Source of the DNA: JBGZFC01 sp964346495
Lineage (GTDB): Bacteria > Bacteroidota > Bacteroidia > Bacteroidales > Dysgonomonadaceae
DNA length: 8,914 nucleotides
NCBI GenBank assembly: GCA_964346495.1
Contig: CAYFUW010000081.1
Span: forward strand, 1-8,914
Reading direction: 5' to 3'
Positions 1 to 7,133 of the stretch are shown here, in pieces (position 1 is the first letter of the stretch; the number at the start of each line of letters is the position of its first letter). The position numbers and the translations under genes are program-made. The notes under the pieces were generated by a model that saw only the letters and a list, made by a program, of their open reading frames with translations, did not search any database and was not told the origin of the DNA.

Positions 1-89
1 TTTCTTTCAGCTATTTCATAATTCTTTTTTCACTCGATCATTTTTTAATTAATAAAACAAATTACTACGTACTGTTTTACGGGATAGCA

Positions 90-116
90 GAAAACGATGT
101 AAGGATTGAAAACGAT
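90..116. repeat. 9-bp direct repeat in the rho leader
   Basis: GAAAACGAT occurs at 90-98 and again at 108-116, 18 bp apart, within the 173 bases upstream of rho. The rest of 1-173 is AT-rich and I see no gene or convincing TAnnTTTG promoter element in it. The repeat could be a regulator site, since rho genes are often autoregulated through their leaders, but it could equally be chance in AT-rich DNA. Confidence 0.25.
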
Positions 117-173
117 TCAAAAATATTATCATCTATTTAAACTGACAATTTAGAAAGTAAAAACATATTTAAT

Positions 174-2060
174 ATGGCATATAACATTATCGAACTAAAT
201 GAAAAGCTAACAAAAGATTTGCGAATTATAGCAAAAGAGATGGGTATCAGAAGACCCGATGCTTATAAAAAAGAAGAATTGATTTACAAAATTCTTGATG
301 AGCAAGCTATCGCAGGAACTAAAAAGCTAAGTTCAAATGAGGGACAGAAAAAACAAGACCCCAAACAAAAACCTATAAATAAGGAGAAAGAGAAAACACA
401 AAACACACAACCTGCCAAACAAGAAAAACCGGCAGAGAAAAGCACTCCCGCTGCATCCAGCCAAAAAGAAGATAAATCGGTAAAATCTGATCCTAAAGTT
501 TTGGTTAAAAAATCTGACAACAAACCTGTACAGAATCAACCACAAAACGTGAATAAGGATAAGCAGGAGACAAAACAGAATCAAAAAACCGACAATAATC
601 CCAAACCGACAAATGAATCGGTAAAAGAGGCACCTAAGACAAAAGAGTCGGAAACAACTATACAAAAGCCGACGCAGTTGGTGTTCCGTTCCAACAAACC
701 CCGCGAACGTGACAGAAAAACTGAAAATCCTCCAATCACATTGCCACCTGTAGTTGCAGAACATGCTAGTGAGGAAGATAGTAAACATACGAATGAGGTT
801 ACCAAAAGTATAACGGAAGACAAAACTTCTCTTTTGCAAGAGCTTGTTACTCCGGCACCAATTCAACCACGTCAGCAACAAACAAATCAATCGAAAGGAC
901 AACAACCTCAACAACAGAAAGAGAAGGAGGCTACTTACGATTTCGATGGAATATTAACCACTTCGGGGGTATTGGAAATTATGGGTGACGGATACGGTTT
1001 TTTACGCTCGTCGGACTATAACTATATGACATCGCCAGATGATATATATGTTTCGCAATCTCAAATCAGACTATTCGGATTGAAAACGGGAGACGTTGTT
1101 GAAGGTCCTATTCGTCCACCGAAAGAGGGAGAGAAGTTTTTCCCGTTGGTAAAAGTAGATAAAATAAACGGTCGTAATCCCGACGATGTTCGCGACAGAG
1201 TGCCGTTCGATCACCTAAAACCGCTTTTCCCGGACGAAAAATTCAATCTTACAAAAGGACACGACGATAATCTTTCGTGCAGAGTTGTAGATTTGTTTTC
1301 ACCGATTGGGAAAGGACAACGCGGTCTGATTGTGGCTCAACCAAAAACCGGTAAAACCATGTTGTTGAAAGACATAGCCAATGCTATAGCCGACAATCAT
1401 CCCGAGGTTTACATGATAATTCTACTTATAGACGAAAGACCTGAAGAGGTTACCGATATGGAACGAAGCGTTAATGCAGAGGTTATCGCATCTACGTTTG
1501 ACGAACATGCTGAACGTCACGTGAAAATTGCCGATATTGTTCTGAATAAAGCTCGTCGCCTGGTTGAGTGTGGACACGATGTGGTTATTTTGCTTGACTC
1601 TATTACACGCCTTGCCCGTGCATACAATACCGTTCAACCTGCATCAGGAAAAGTTTTGTCGGGTGGTGTTGATGCTAATGCACTACAAAAACCAAAAAGA
1701 TTTTTTGGTGCCGCTCGTAAAATTGAGAATGGCGGTTCACTTACAATCATAGCTACTGCCCTTACCGATACAGGTTCGAAAATGGACGATGTTATTTTCG
1801 AGGAGTTTAAAGGAACAGGAAATATGGAGCTTCAATTAGATAGAAAACTGTCTAACAAACGTATTTTCCCTGCAGTTGACATTGTTGCATCAAGTACACG
1901 CCGCGATGAGTTACTTCTTGAAGAAGATACACTTAACAGAATGTGGGTACTACGTAACTTCCTTGGCGATATGAATTCAGTAGAGGCAATGGAATTCTTG
2001 CTAACTCGTTTACGCAGAACTAAAAACAATGAAGAGTTTTTGATTTCGATGAACGATTAA
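174..2060 (+). CDS. rho: Transcription termination factor Rho with long disordered insertion
   Basis: Hexameric RNA-dependent ATPase/helicase that loads on nascent RNA and releases RNA polymerase; cytoplasmic. The 628 residues contain, in order: a Rho N-terminal helical domain (about 7-45); a low-complexity K/Q/N/P/E-rich insertion (about 46-255); the cold-shock-like RNA-binding domain (about 257-332, with GVLEIMGDGYGFLR); and the RecA-like ATPase core. Walker A is PKTGKT at 390-395. Walker B ends in LLDSITR at 473-479. The Q-loop/R-loop region (LSGGVDANALQKPKRFFGAA) closely matches the family. Rho is about 420 residues in Escherichia coli; the insertion accounts for the extra length and is typical of Bacteroidota. 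In Bacteroides thetaiotaomicron such an insertion is reported to drive condensate formation. The ATG follows an A/T-rich stretch with no Shine-Dalgarno, and the N-terminal domain begins directly after it. The gene looks intact and monocistronic, ending at the hairpin 2081-2117. Confidence 0.98.
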   Translation: MAYNIIELNEKLTKDLRIIAKEMGIRRPDAYKKEELIYKILDEQAIAGTKKLSSNEGQKKQDPKQKPINKEKEKTQNTQPAKQEKPAEKSTPAASSQKEDKSVKSDPKVLVKKSDNKPVQNQPQNVNKDKQETKQNQKTDNNPKPTNESVKEAPKTKESETTIQKPTQLVFRSNKPRERDRKTENPPITLPPVVAEHASEEDSKHTNEVTKSITEDKTSLLQELVTPAPIQPRQQQTNQSKGQQPQQQKEKEATYDFDGILTTSGVLEIMGDGYGFLRSSDYNYMTSPDDIYVSQSQIRLFGLKTGDVVEGPIRPPKEGEKFFPLVKVDKINGRNPDDVRDRVPFDHLKPLFPDEKFNLTKGHDDNLSCRVVDLFSPIGKGQRGLIVAQPKTGKTMLLKDIANAIADNHPEVYMIILLIDERPEEVTDMERSVNAEVIASTFDEHAERHVKIADIVLNKARRLVECGHDVVILLDSITRLARAYNTVQPASGKVLSGGVDANALQKPKRFFGAARKIENGGSLTIIATALTDTGSKMDDVIFEEFKGTGNMELQLDRKLSNKRIFPAVDIVASSTRRDELLLEEDTLNRMWVLRNFLGDMNSVEAMEFLLTRLRRTKNNEEFLISMND

Positions 2061-2080
2061 TTAAAATGATATATAAGATA

Positions 2081-2117
2081 AAAGACCTGACAAGTTTCGT
2101 AAACCTGTCAGGTCTTT
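2081..2117. terminator. Bidirectional intrinsic terminator between rho and the Lrp-type gene
   Basis: The arms AAAGACCTGACA (2081-2092) and TGTCAGGTCTTT (2106-2117) pair over 12 bp without mismatch. After one A-C mismatch, GTTT (2094-2097) pairs with AAAC (2101-2104) around a CGT loop. A T-run follows on the + strand (2115-2119), and the complement of 2079-2083 gives a T-run on the - strand. It starts 21 bp after the rho stop and ends 25 bp before the stop of the convergent gene, so it can serve both. Confidence 0.9.
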
Positions 2118-2141
2118 TTATATAGTCATAATTATCAATCG

Positions 2142-2603
2142 CTAAAAAGAGACTGGTAATTTTTTTCTAAAAGCATCTTTAAAGCACATCAACGTTTCAG
2201 TTCGTGCCAGACCCAGCGGTTGTAACTGACCATGAATAATACGCAACAAATCTTTATTGTTTTTAGCGTAAACCTTTATCAGCAAATCATATTTACCGGT
2301 AGTGTAATAACACTCAACAACTTCCGGAATTTTCTCCAATTCGGGCACAACAGTATCAAACGATGTAGGCGAAGCAAGAAACAGTCCCACATAGGCACAT
2401 GTTTCGTACCCAATTTTTTCCGCGTCAAGAATAAATTCCGACCCTTTTATTATTCCCAATTGAGTTAGCTTTTGTACACGCTGATGAATAGCTGCACCGG
2501 ACACACCACAATTACGTGCTACTTCTAAAAATGGAATTCGGGCATTCTCTGAAATAATTTTAAGAATTTTTCCATCCAACTCATCTAAATCATGAAAAGA
2601 CAT
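2142..2603 (-). CDS. Lrp/AsnC family transcriptional regulator
   Basis: DNA-binding regulator of the feast/famine family, 153 residues, the usual length. Residues about 4-52 form the AsnC-type winged helix-turn-helix: LDELDGKILKIISENAR opens it, and VARNCGVSGAAIHQRVQKL holds the turn and recognition helix. Residues about 65-145 form the RAM (Lrp ligand-binding) domain, including YYTTGKYDLLIKV, the segment that in relatives contributes to the effector site and to oligomerisation. Such proteins form dimers to octamers and often respond to amino acids. The gene lies 91 bp downstream of a co-oriented M20 amidohydrolase, so control of that gene or of amino-acid or peptide use is plausible, but nothing in the sequence fixes the target or ligand. 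It has its own -7-like element upstream (2646-2653). The ATG fits the family's N-terminus. Confidence 0.95.
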   Translation of the reverse strand: MSFHDLDELDGKILKIISENARIPFLEVARNCGVSGAAIHQRVQKLTQLGIIKGSEFILDAEKIGYETCAYVGLFLASPTSFDTVVPELEKIPEVVECYYTTGKYDLLIKVYAKNNKDLLRIIHGQLQPLGLARTETLMCFKDAFRKKLPVSF

Positions 2604-2645
2604 AAGTGTTACTTTTAAATTGTTAGATAATTACATTGTTTTTTG

Positions 2646-2653
2646 CAAAAATA
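2646..2653 (-). promoter_or_regulatory. Bacteroidota -7 element for the Lrp/AsnC gene
   Basis: Read on the - strand this is TATTTTTG, matching TAnnTTTG, 42 bp before the regulator's ATG. A TTTG further upstream lies about 25 bp away, a little more than the usual 19-21, so the -33 box is weak. The overlapping TTTTGCAAAA is self-complementary and could be an operator, for instance for autoregulation; that is a guess. Confidence 0.45.
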
Positions 2654-2694
2654 GAATATTTATATGAGAAAAGCGACACAAAAGTGATAAATTA

Positions 2695-3885
2695 TTACTT
2701 TTCTAACGATTTTAACGCTATGTAAGCAAATAATGAGGCAGATGTTTTTAATGAATCTTCATCAATTAAAAAAGTTGAAGAGTGAAGTTTGCCACACGTA
2801 TCTTTTTCGTTATTGACTCCAAACCGATAGAAACAGCAGGGATATTGTTGTGAAAAGAAACCAAAATCTTCGGCTGTCATACGCTTCGGATATTCAGTAA
2901 CATTTTCTTCTCCCAAAAACTCAATAGCCAATGAACGTATCTGTTCGGTTGTATCGGTATCGTTTGTAGTGCATGGATAACCATCGGGCATATCAATTTC
3001 GCATGTGCAACCGTATGCTGAAGCGGTTGATTTTATAATTTCAGGAATAATAACAAGCATTTTTCTACGCTCAATTTCATCCATACAACGAAGTGAACCT
3101 GCAAGCACAACTTCCGAAGGAATAACATTGGTAGCACCATCGGCAATAAATTTTCCGAACGAAAGCGTCATCGGCTGAAACGGATTCCGACGACGGCTAA
3201 CCACCTGTTGCAAAGCAACTATTATATTTGATGCAGCCAAAACCGTATCGTTCAATTCATGTGGCAAAGCTCCGTGTCCGCCCTGCCCTTTCACCTTTAT
3301 ATGCACTTCATCTGCCGATGCCATAACCGTTCCCGTTTGAAAAGCCACTTTTCCTGCGGGCAAGTCAGCGTAGGCGTGTTGTTTAACGATAAAATCGGGC
3401 GCAAAGTCCTTAAAAACACCTTCTTTCAACATCAAATCGGCTCCACCCGGCGATTTCTCTTCTCCGGGTTGAAACAGAAATAGTGCTGTTCCACAAAATT
3501 CGCTCCTCAACGAATTTACTATTTTTGCAGCTCCCATTAATGAAGCGGTATGCGAATCGTGTCCGCAAGCATGCATCACGCCTTCAACTTGCGATTTATA
3601 AGAAATATCGTTCTTTTCGTGAACAGGCAAAGCATCCATATCGGCAACAAATGCTACGGTTTTTCCGCTACCCGATTTTTCACCTTTTATCCATGCCAAA
3701 ATACCATGCCCGCCAATATTTGATCGATACGCAATTCCTTCTTTGTACAAAAAATCGGAAATATATCGTGCCGTATTCTCTTCCTGATACGAAAGTTCAG
3801 GGTTTTGATGCAAATAACGATAGTGACTAACAATTTCGGGGTAGAAATCTGCAACAAGTTGCTCTATTTTATTTTGAATATTCAC
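2695..3885 (-). CDS. M20-family metallo-amidohydrolase/peptidase (M20D type)
   Basis: Zinc-dependent hydrolase of the family containing N-acyl-amino-acid amidohydrolases, hippurate hydrolase and IAA-amino-acid hydrolases; probably cytoplasmic, as no signal peptide is seen. The 396 residues are full length. Recognisable sites are the HLHQNPELSYQE-like N-terminus (YLHQNPELSYQEE, 24-36), ADMDALPV (81-88), HACGHDSHTA with likely metal ligands C107 and H109, PGEE with E142/E143, H170, the dimerisation-domain segment GQGGHGALPH (200-209), and H368 near the C-terminus. The residue before ADMDALP is V where many relatives have R. The start codon is GTG at 3885; it places the family N-terminus correctly, and a -7 element lies 31 bp upstream. 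The substrate cannot be told from sequence. An Lrp/AsnC gene follows in the same direction, so amino-acid or peptide salvage is a reasonable role. Confidence 0.95.
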   Translation of the reverse strand: MNIQNKIEQLVADFYPEIVSHYRYLHQNPELSYQEENTARYISDFLYKEGIAYRSNIGGHGILAWIKGEKSGSGKTVAFVADMDALPVHEKNDISYKSQVEGVMHACGHDSHTASLMGAAKIVNSLRSEFCGTALFLFQPGEEKSPGGADLMLKEGVFKDFAPDFIVKQHAYADLPAGKVAFQTGTVMASADEVHIKVKGQGGHGALPHELNDTVLAASNIIVALQQVVSRRRNPFQPMTLSFGKFIADGATNVIPSEVVLAGSLRCMDEIERRKMLVIIPEIIKSTASAYGCTCEIDMPDGYPCTTNDTDTTEQIRSLAIEFLGEENVTEYPKRMTAEDFGFFSQQYPCCFYRFGVNNEKDTCGKLHSSTFLIDEDSLKTSASLFAYIALKSLEK

Positions 3886-3916
3886 GGAAGTATTTTTCTA
3901 TATATTTTTCTGTAAA

Positions 3917-3924
3917 CAAAGGTA
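3917..3924 (-). promoter_or_regulatory. Bacteroidota -7 element for the M20 gene
   Basis: The - strand reads TACCTTTG, matching TAnnTTTG, 31 bp before the GTG start. About 18 bp further upstream is TTTA, one base off the TTTG of a -33 box. Position and match make this the likeliest promoter of the M20 gene, possibly also feeding the regulator downstream. Confidence 0.6.
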
Positions 3925-4105
3925 GGAATTTTGGGGAATTTATAAAGGGAATTGGGAGAAATAAAATAATTAAATCAAAAGAAAATATAATATCAAATTT
4001 TCTACTAAACCAATCATATAGTATGATATATGTATATTACGGACAAAGAGTAAAAAACTAAGTCTTTTTATTAAAAATCCATTATCTTATTCCACTTTCT
4101 TTTGC

Positions 4106-4113
4106 TAAATTTG
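4106..4113 (+). promoter_or_regulatory. Bacteroidota -7 element for the methyltransferase gene
   Basis: TAAATTTG matches TAnnTTTG exactly and ends 26 bp before the ATG at 4140. No clear TTTG stands at the -33 position. The element is flanked by the inverted pair TTTTGC (4100-4105) and GCAAAA (4113-4118), which could form an operator over the promoter. The rest of the divergent gap 3886-4139 is AT-rich, with no gene seen. Confidence 0.55.
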
Positions 4114-4139
4114 CAAAACACATATTTTGGAACCTGCAA

Positions 4140-6821
4140 ATGACCTCAAAAGAAATAGAAGCGAATCTGATAAAACTAACAGAAAACCCGATAAACGATG
4201 AGTTTATTTACGACTTTCTGTTGGCATACGGTATTTCCAAAACTTCGGTTACACGACTGAAAAAAGGAGACTTCAACATGTCCCGAGTGGAAGGAGAAGT
4301 GCTTTATAAAGGTAAGATTTTCTTTAAAAAAGCGGATACCGACAATATTTTGTATGAAGTTGAGAGATTAGCCAATGATGAGCGAATTTTAAAGCAAAAT
4401 CCGCGTTTCGTGATGCTTACCGATAATGAAACTATCGCTGCAAGAGACTTGAAACTTCGCTACAACAAAGAATTTTCTTATCAAGAACTTGCGCAAAATT
4501 TTGAATTCTTTCTGCCCTTGATTGGTGGCGAAATTTACAAACAAAGCAACAATAACGAAGCCGACAGAAACGCAGCTTATGAACTTGCCAAACTTTACGA
4601 CATTCTTATTGAAGATAATCCGGCATTGAAAGAGGGACACACGCATTTGCTCAACGTCTTTTTGACACGACTGCTTTTCTGTTTCTTTGCCGAAGATACG
4701 GGAATTTTTGAAGAAGGTATTTTTACCAAAGCCTTAAAACTTCATACCGGAGATGATGGCGCCAACGTGCATACGCTGATGAACGACTTGTTTAGAAAAC
4801 TAAACAGCAACGGCGGAGTGCATCCTGCTTATGTACAGCACTTCCCGTATGTGAATGGCGGATTGTTTCGAGAAGAGATTGACACACCGCGATTTTCTCG
4901 AAAATCGAGAAATATTCTGCTCAATTGCAGTGAACTGAATTGGAGTGAGATAAATCCCGATATTTTTGGTTCGATGATACAGGCGGTGGCAGACCCCGAA
5001 GAGCGTAGCGGATTGGGAATGCACTATACGTCGGTTGAAAATATTCTGAAAGTGATACGACCGCTTTTCTTGGATGAACTCTATGAAGAATTTGAAAAGA
5101 ATCGTGATAATGAAAAAGCATTGAGACGTCTTATCGGTCGTTTGGGTAAGATGAAATTTTTCGACCCTGCCTGCGGTAGCGGAAATTTCCTGATTATCAC
5201 GTACAAAGAAATTCGCCTGCTTGAAATTAAAATCATTCAACGCTTGATAGAACTTGAAGCCGAAAAAAGAGGCGAAAAAACTCTACATTTTACCAATATA
5301 TCACTTTCACAGTTTTACGGTATCGAGATAAAGGATTTTGCTCACGAAGTGGCAATGCTTTCGCTTTGGTTGGCAGAGCATCAAATGAATATAGTTTTTG
5401 AAGAAGAACTGATGGACCGAGGAAAATCCGAACCGATACTTCCGCTTAAAGAAGCCGGACATATCACTTGTGCCAATGCTGCCACCATACGCTGGGAAGA
5501 TGTTTGCCCACGAAATGAAGGCGATGAAATTTATCTGATTGGAAATCCGCCTTATTTAGGCAGTAGAAATCAAGATGTAGAACAGAAAAGAGAAATGGAA
5601 ATTGTTTTCCGAAAGGATTATAGAAGTATGGATTATGTTTCCATTTGGTTTTATAAAGGAGCAAAATATATTGAAGGGTACAATGCGCAGTTAGCTTTTG
5701 TTTCTACCAATTCCATTTGTCAGGGACTATTAGTTTCATTAACTTGGCCAAAAGTTTTGAATGAAAATATTGAAATATCATTTGCACATACATCATTCAA
5801 ATGGACTAATAATGCCATAGGAAATGCAGGTGTTACGGTAATTGTAGTAGGATTACGCAATAAATCATCCAAACCAAAATATCTTTTTACCAATAATATC
5901 CGCAAGGAAGTTAAAAATATTAATGCTTATTTATTGGATAGCTCTGATGTTTATATAGTTAGTAGGAATCAACCTTTGTCAGAGTTTCCACCTATGAACT
6001 TTGGAAATATGCCTGCTGATGGAGGACACTTGTTGTTTTCAGAAGAAGAAAAAAGTGATTTTCTTGAAAAAGAGCCTAATGCTAAAAAATGGATTAAAGA
6101 ATTGATTTCTGCTCATGAATTTCTGAATGGTAAAAAAAGATATTGTTTGTGGTTGGAAGGAATATCAGAAGAAGAATTGGATGAATTACCATTTGTCAAA
6201 GAGAGAATTGAGTTAGTTTATAACGAAAGGATTAATTCATCAAGACCACAGTTAGCGCAAATTCCACATCTTTTTGCTCAAATAACTCAACCGCCAAACT
6301 CCGAGTTTATACTAATTCCACGAGTGACTTCAGAAAACAGAGATTATATTCCAATTGGATTTTTTAGCTCGAATTATAAAGCAGGAGATACAAATTTAAT
6401 CGTTGCTTCTTCAGAACCTTGGCTTTTCGGTGTCCTTCATTCCAAAATGCATATGGTTTGGGTAGATGCTGTGGGTGGAAAGTTAGAAACACGTTATCGG
6501 TATTCAGCTAAGCTGTGTTATAATACTTTTCCGTTTCCCGAAATATCGGAAAAGCAGAAATATAGCATTACTCAGTATGTATTTTCAGTATTGGATGAGC
6601 GCGCTAAGTTTCCACAGAAAACTATGGCTTGGCTCTACAATCCCGAAACAATGCCGAGTGGACTTCGGCAAGCACATAAAGAGTTGGATGAAGCCATAGA
6701 GCGTTGCTACCGCCTAGCACCTTTCAACAGCGATGCCGAACGGCTCGAATATCTGTTCCGCCTATACGATGAAATGATGCGTAAAGATACGCTGTGGGCA
6801 AAGGAGAAGAGGAGGAAGTAG
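4140..6821 (+). CDS. MmeI-type DNA methyltransferase (Type IIG/IIL-like)
   Basis: SAM-dependent adenine-type DNA methyltransferase of the single-chain, MmeI-like class, in which N-terminal nuclease, helical spacer, methylase and target-recognition domain share one polypeptide. Of 893 residues, about 1-120 match the N-terminal nuclease-like region; a helical spacer includes LNVFLTRLLFCFFAEDTGIF. The methylase follows: GMHYTS (293-298, motif X), FFDPACGSGNF (340-350, motif I, SAM binding) and NPPY (469-472, motif IV, catalytic). The target-recognition domain holds FGNMPADGGHLL (about 621-632), and YRYSAKLCYNTFPFP (from 786) leads to the C-terminal helical domain. In the nuclease region the residues aligning with E-x-K of active relatives appear as L55-Y56-K57, so cutting activity is doubtful. 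No separate restriction enzyme lies in the window. Bases about 5560-6570 are more AT-rich and use TTA/TTG leucine codons more than both ends. The methylated site cannot be predicted. The reading frame looks intact. Confidence 0.93.
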   Translation: MTSKEIEANLIKLTENPINDEFIYDFLLAYGISKTSVTRLKKGDFNMSRVEGEVLYKGKIFFKKADTDNILYEVERLANDERILKQNPRFVMLTDNETIAARDLKLRYNKEFSYQELAQNFEFFLPLIGGEIYKQSNNNEADRNAAYELAKLYDILIEDNPALKEGHTHLLNVFLTRLLFCFFAEDTGIFEEGIFTKALKLHTGDDGANVHTLMNDLFRKLNSNGGVHPAYVQHFPYVNGGLFREEIDTPRFSRKSRNILLNCSELNWSEINPDIFGSMIQAVADPEERSGLGMHYTSVENILKVIRPLFLDELYEEFEKNRDNEKALRRLIGRLGKMKFFDPACGSGNFLIITYKEIRLLEIKIIQRLIELEAEKRGEKTLHFTNISLSQFYGIEIKDFAHEVAMLSLWLAEHQMNIVFEEELMDRGKSEPILPLKEAGHITCANAATIRWEDVCPRNEGDEIYLIGNPPYLGSRNQDVEQKREMEIVFRKDYRSMDYVSIWFYKGAKYIEGYNAQLAFVSTNSICQGLLVSLTWPKVLNENIEISFAHTSFKWTNNAIGNAGVTVIVVGLRNKSSKPKYLFTNNIRKEVKNINAYLLDSSDVYIVSRNQPLSEFPPMNFGNMPADGGHLLFSEEEKSDFLEKEPNAKKWIKELISAHEFLNGKKRYCLWLEGISEEELDELPFVKERIELVYNERINSSRPQLAQIPHLFAQITQPPNSEFILIPRVTSENRDYIPIGFFSSNYKAGDTNLIVASSEPWLFGVLHSKMHMVWVDAVGGKLETRYRYSAKLCYNTFPFPEISEKQKYSITQYVFSVLDERAKFPQKTMAWLYNPETMPSGLRQAHKELDEAIERCYRLAPFNSDAERLEYLFRLYDEMMRKDTLWAKEKRRK

Positions 6822-6822
6822 T

Positions 6823-6871
6823 ACATTGCGGTTATCTCACAGCACATTGCGGTTATAAAACCGCATTGTGC
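6823..6871 (+). promoter_or_regulatory. 21-bp-spaced direct repeat and hairpin between methyltransferase and regulator
   Basis: ACATTGCGGTTAT occurs at 6823-6835 and 6844-6856, exactly 21 bp apart. The second copy is the left arm of a hairpin: GCACATTGCGGTT (6842-6854), loop ATAA, AACCGCATTGTGC (6859-6871), 13 bp with one T-T mismatch. The first copy could pair with the same right arm, giving two mutually exclusive folds. No T-run follows, so it is not a standard terminator. Operator, attenuator or RNA-processing site are all possible. It begins two bases after the methyltransferase stop and lies 40 bp before the next ATG. Confidence 0.6.
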
Positions 6872-6911
6872 GTGGAAGAATAGAAAAATAACATCTTAAA
6901 AACTTATTGAT

Positions 6912-7133
6912 ATGAATATTGAACATATACTTAACAAGCTTTTAGCTCTTAAAACGGAGAGTGAAGTTGTGGAATTTAAGAAGGCTGAAAGACAGTTCGA
7001 TAAGGATAAACTTGGGCAGTATTTTTCAGCTATGAGCAATGAGGCAAATCTTAAAAACATGAAAAGTGCTTGGTTAATTATGGGAGTTGCTGATGATAGA
7101 ACGATAGTTGGAACTACTATTTCGGATAAATGA
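6912..7133 (+). pseudogene. AlbA_2/Schlafen-like regulator, N-terminal fragment
   Basis: First 73-residue piece of a gene broken by a frameshift. It covers the start of the AlbA_2 (divergent AAA-4, Schlafen-like) domain: ESEVVEFKKAERQFDKDKLG near residues 17-36, then a hydrophobic strand LIMGVADD and IVGTT. Homologues continue from GT-x-x-R into the sequence now found in the next frame. Here frame 0 instead reads ISDK and stops at TGA 7131-7133. Skipping the single A at 7119 restores VGTTFRINEYKEEISKHT. The gene follows the methyltransferase by 90 bp on the same strand with no TAnnTTTG element of its own, so the two are probably cotranscribed. Alone, this piece is unlikely to fold. A sequencing error is the main alternative to a real mutation. 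Confidence 0.85.

Noticed and set aside
333..914. 193-residue antisense open frame inside rho
   Set aside because: It is the complement of the K/Q/N-rich insertion; its F/L/C-rich translation is what reverse-reading AAA and CAA codons gives, and it shows no family features.
3483..3830. 115-residue open frame antisense to the M20 gene
   Set aside because: It lies wholly within a strongly conserved gene on the other strand and shows no domain or start-site support.
4013..4027. Palindrome ATCATA-TAG-TATGAT as an operator or terminator
   Set aside because: Only 6 bp per arm and wholly A/T-dominated in an AT-rich gap, so it is readily explained by chance; no T-run follows.
4140..6821. BREX PglX methyltransferase
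   Set aside because: The protein is shorter than PglX and carries MmeI-class signatures (GMHYTS, FGNMPADGGHLL, YNTFPFP); no other BREX gene is nearby.
7107..7133. Programmed ribosomal frameshift in the regulator gene
   Set aside because: The needed shift is before 7120, where ACT ACT ATT offers no known slippery codon, and no stop codon or structure lies at that point to promote it.
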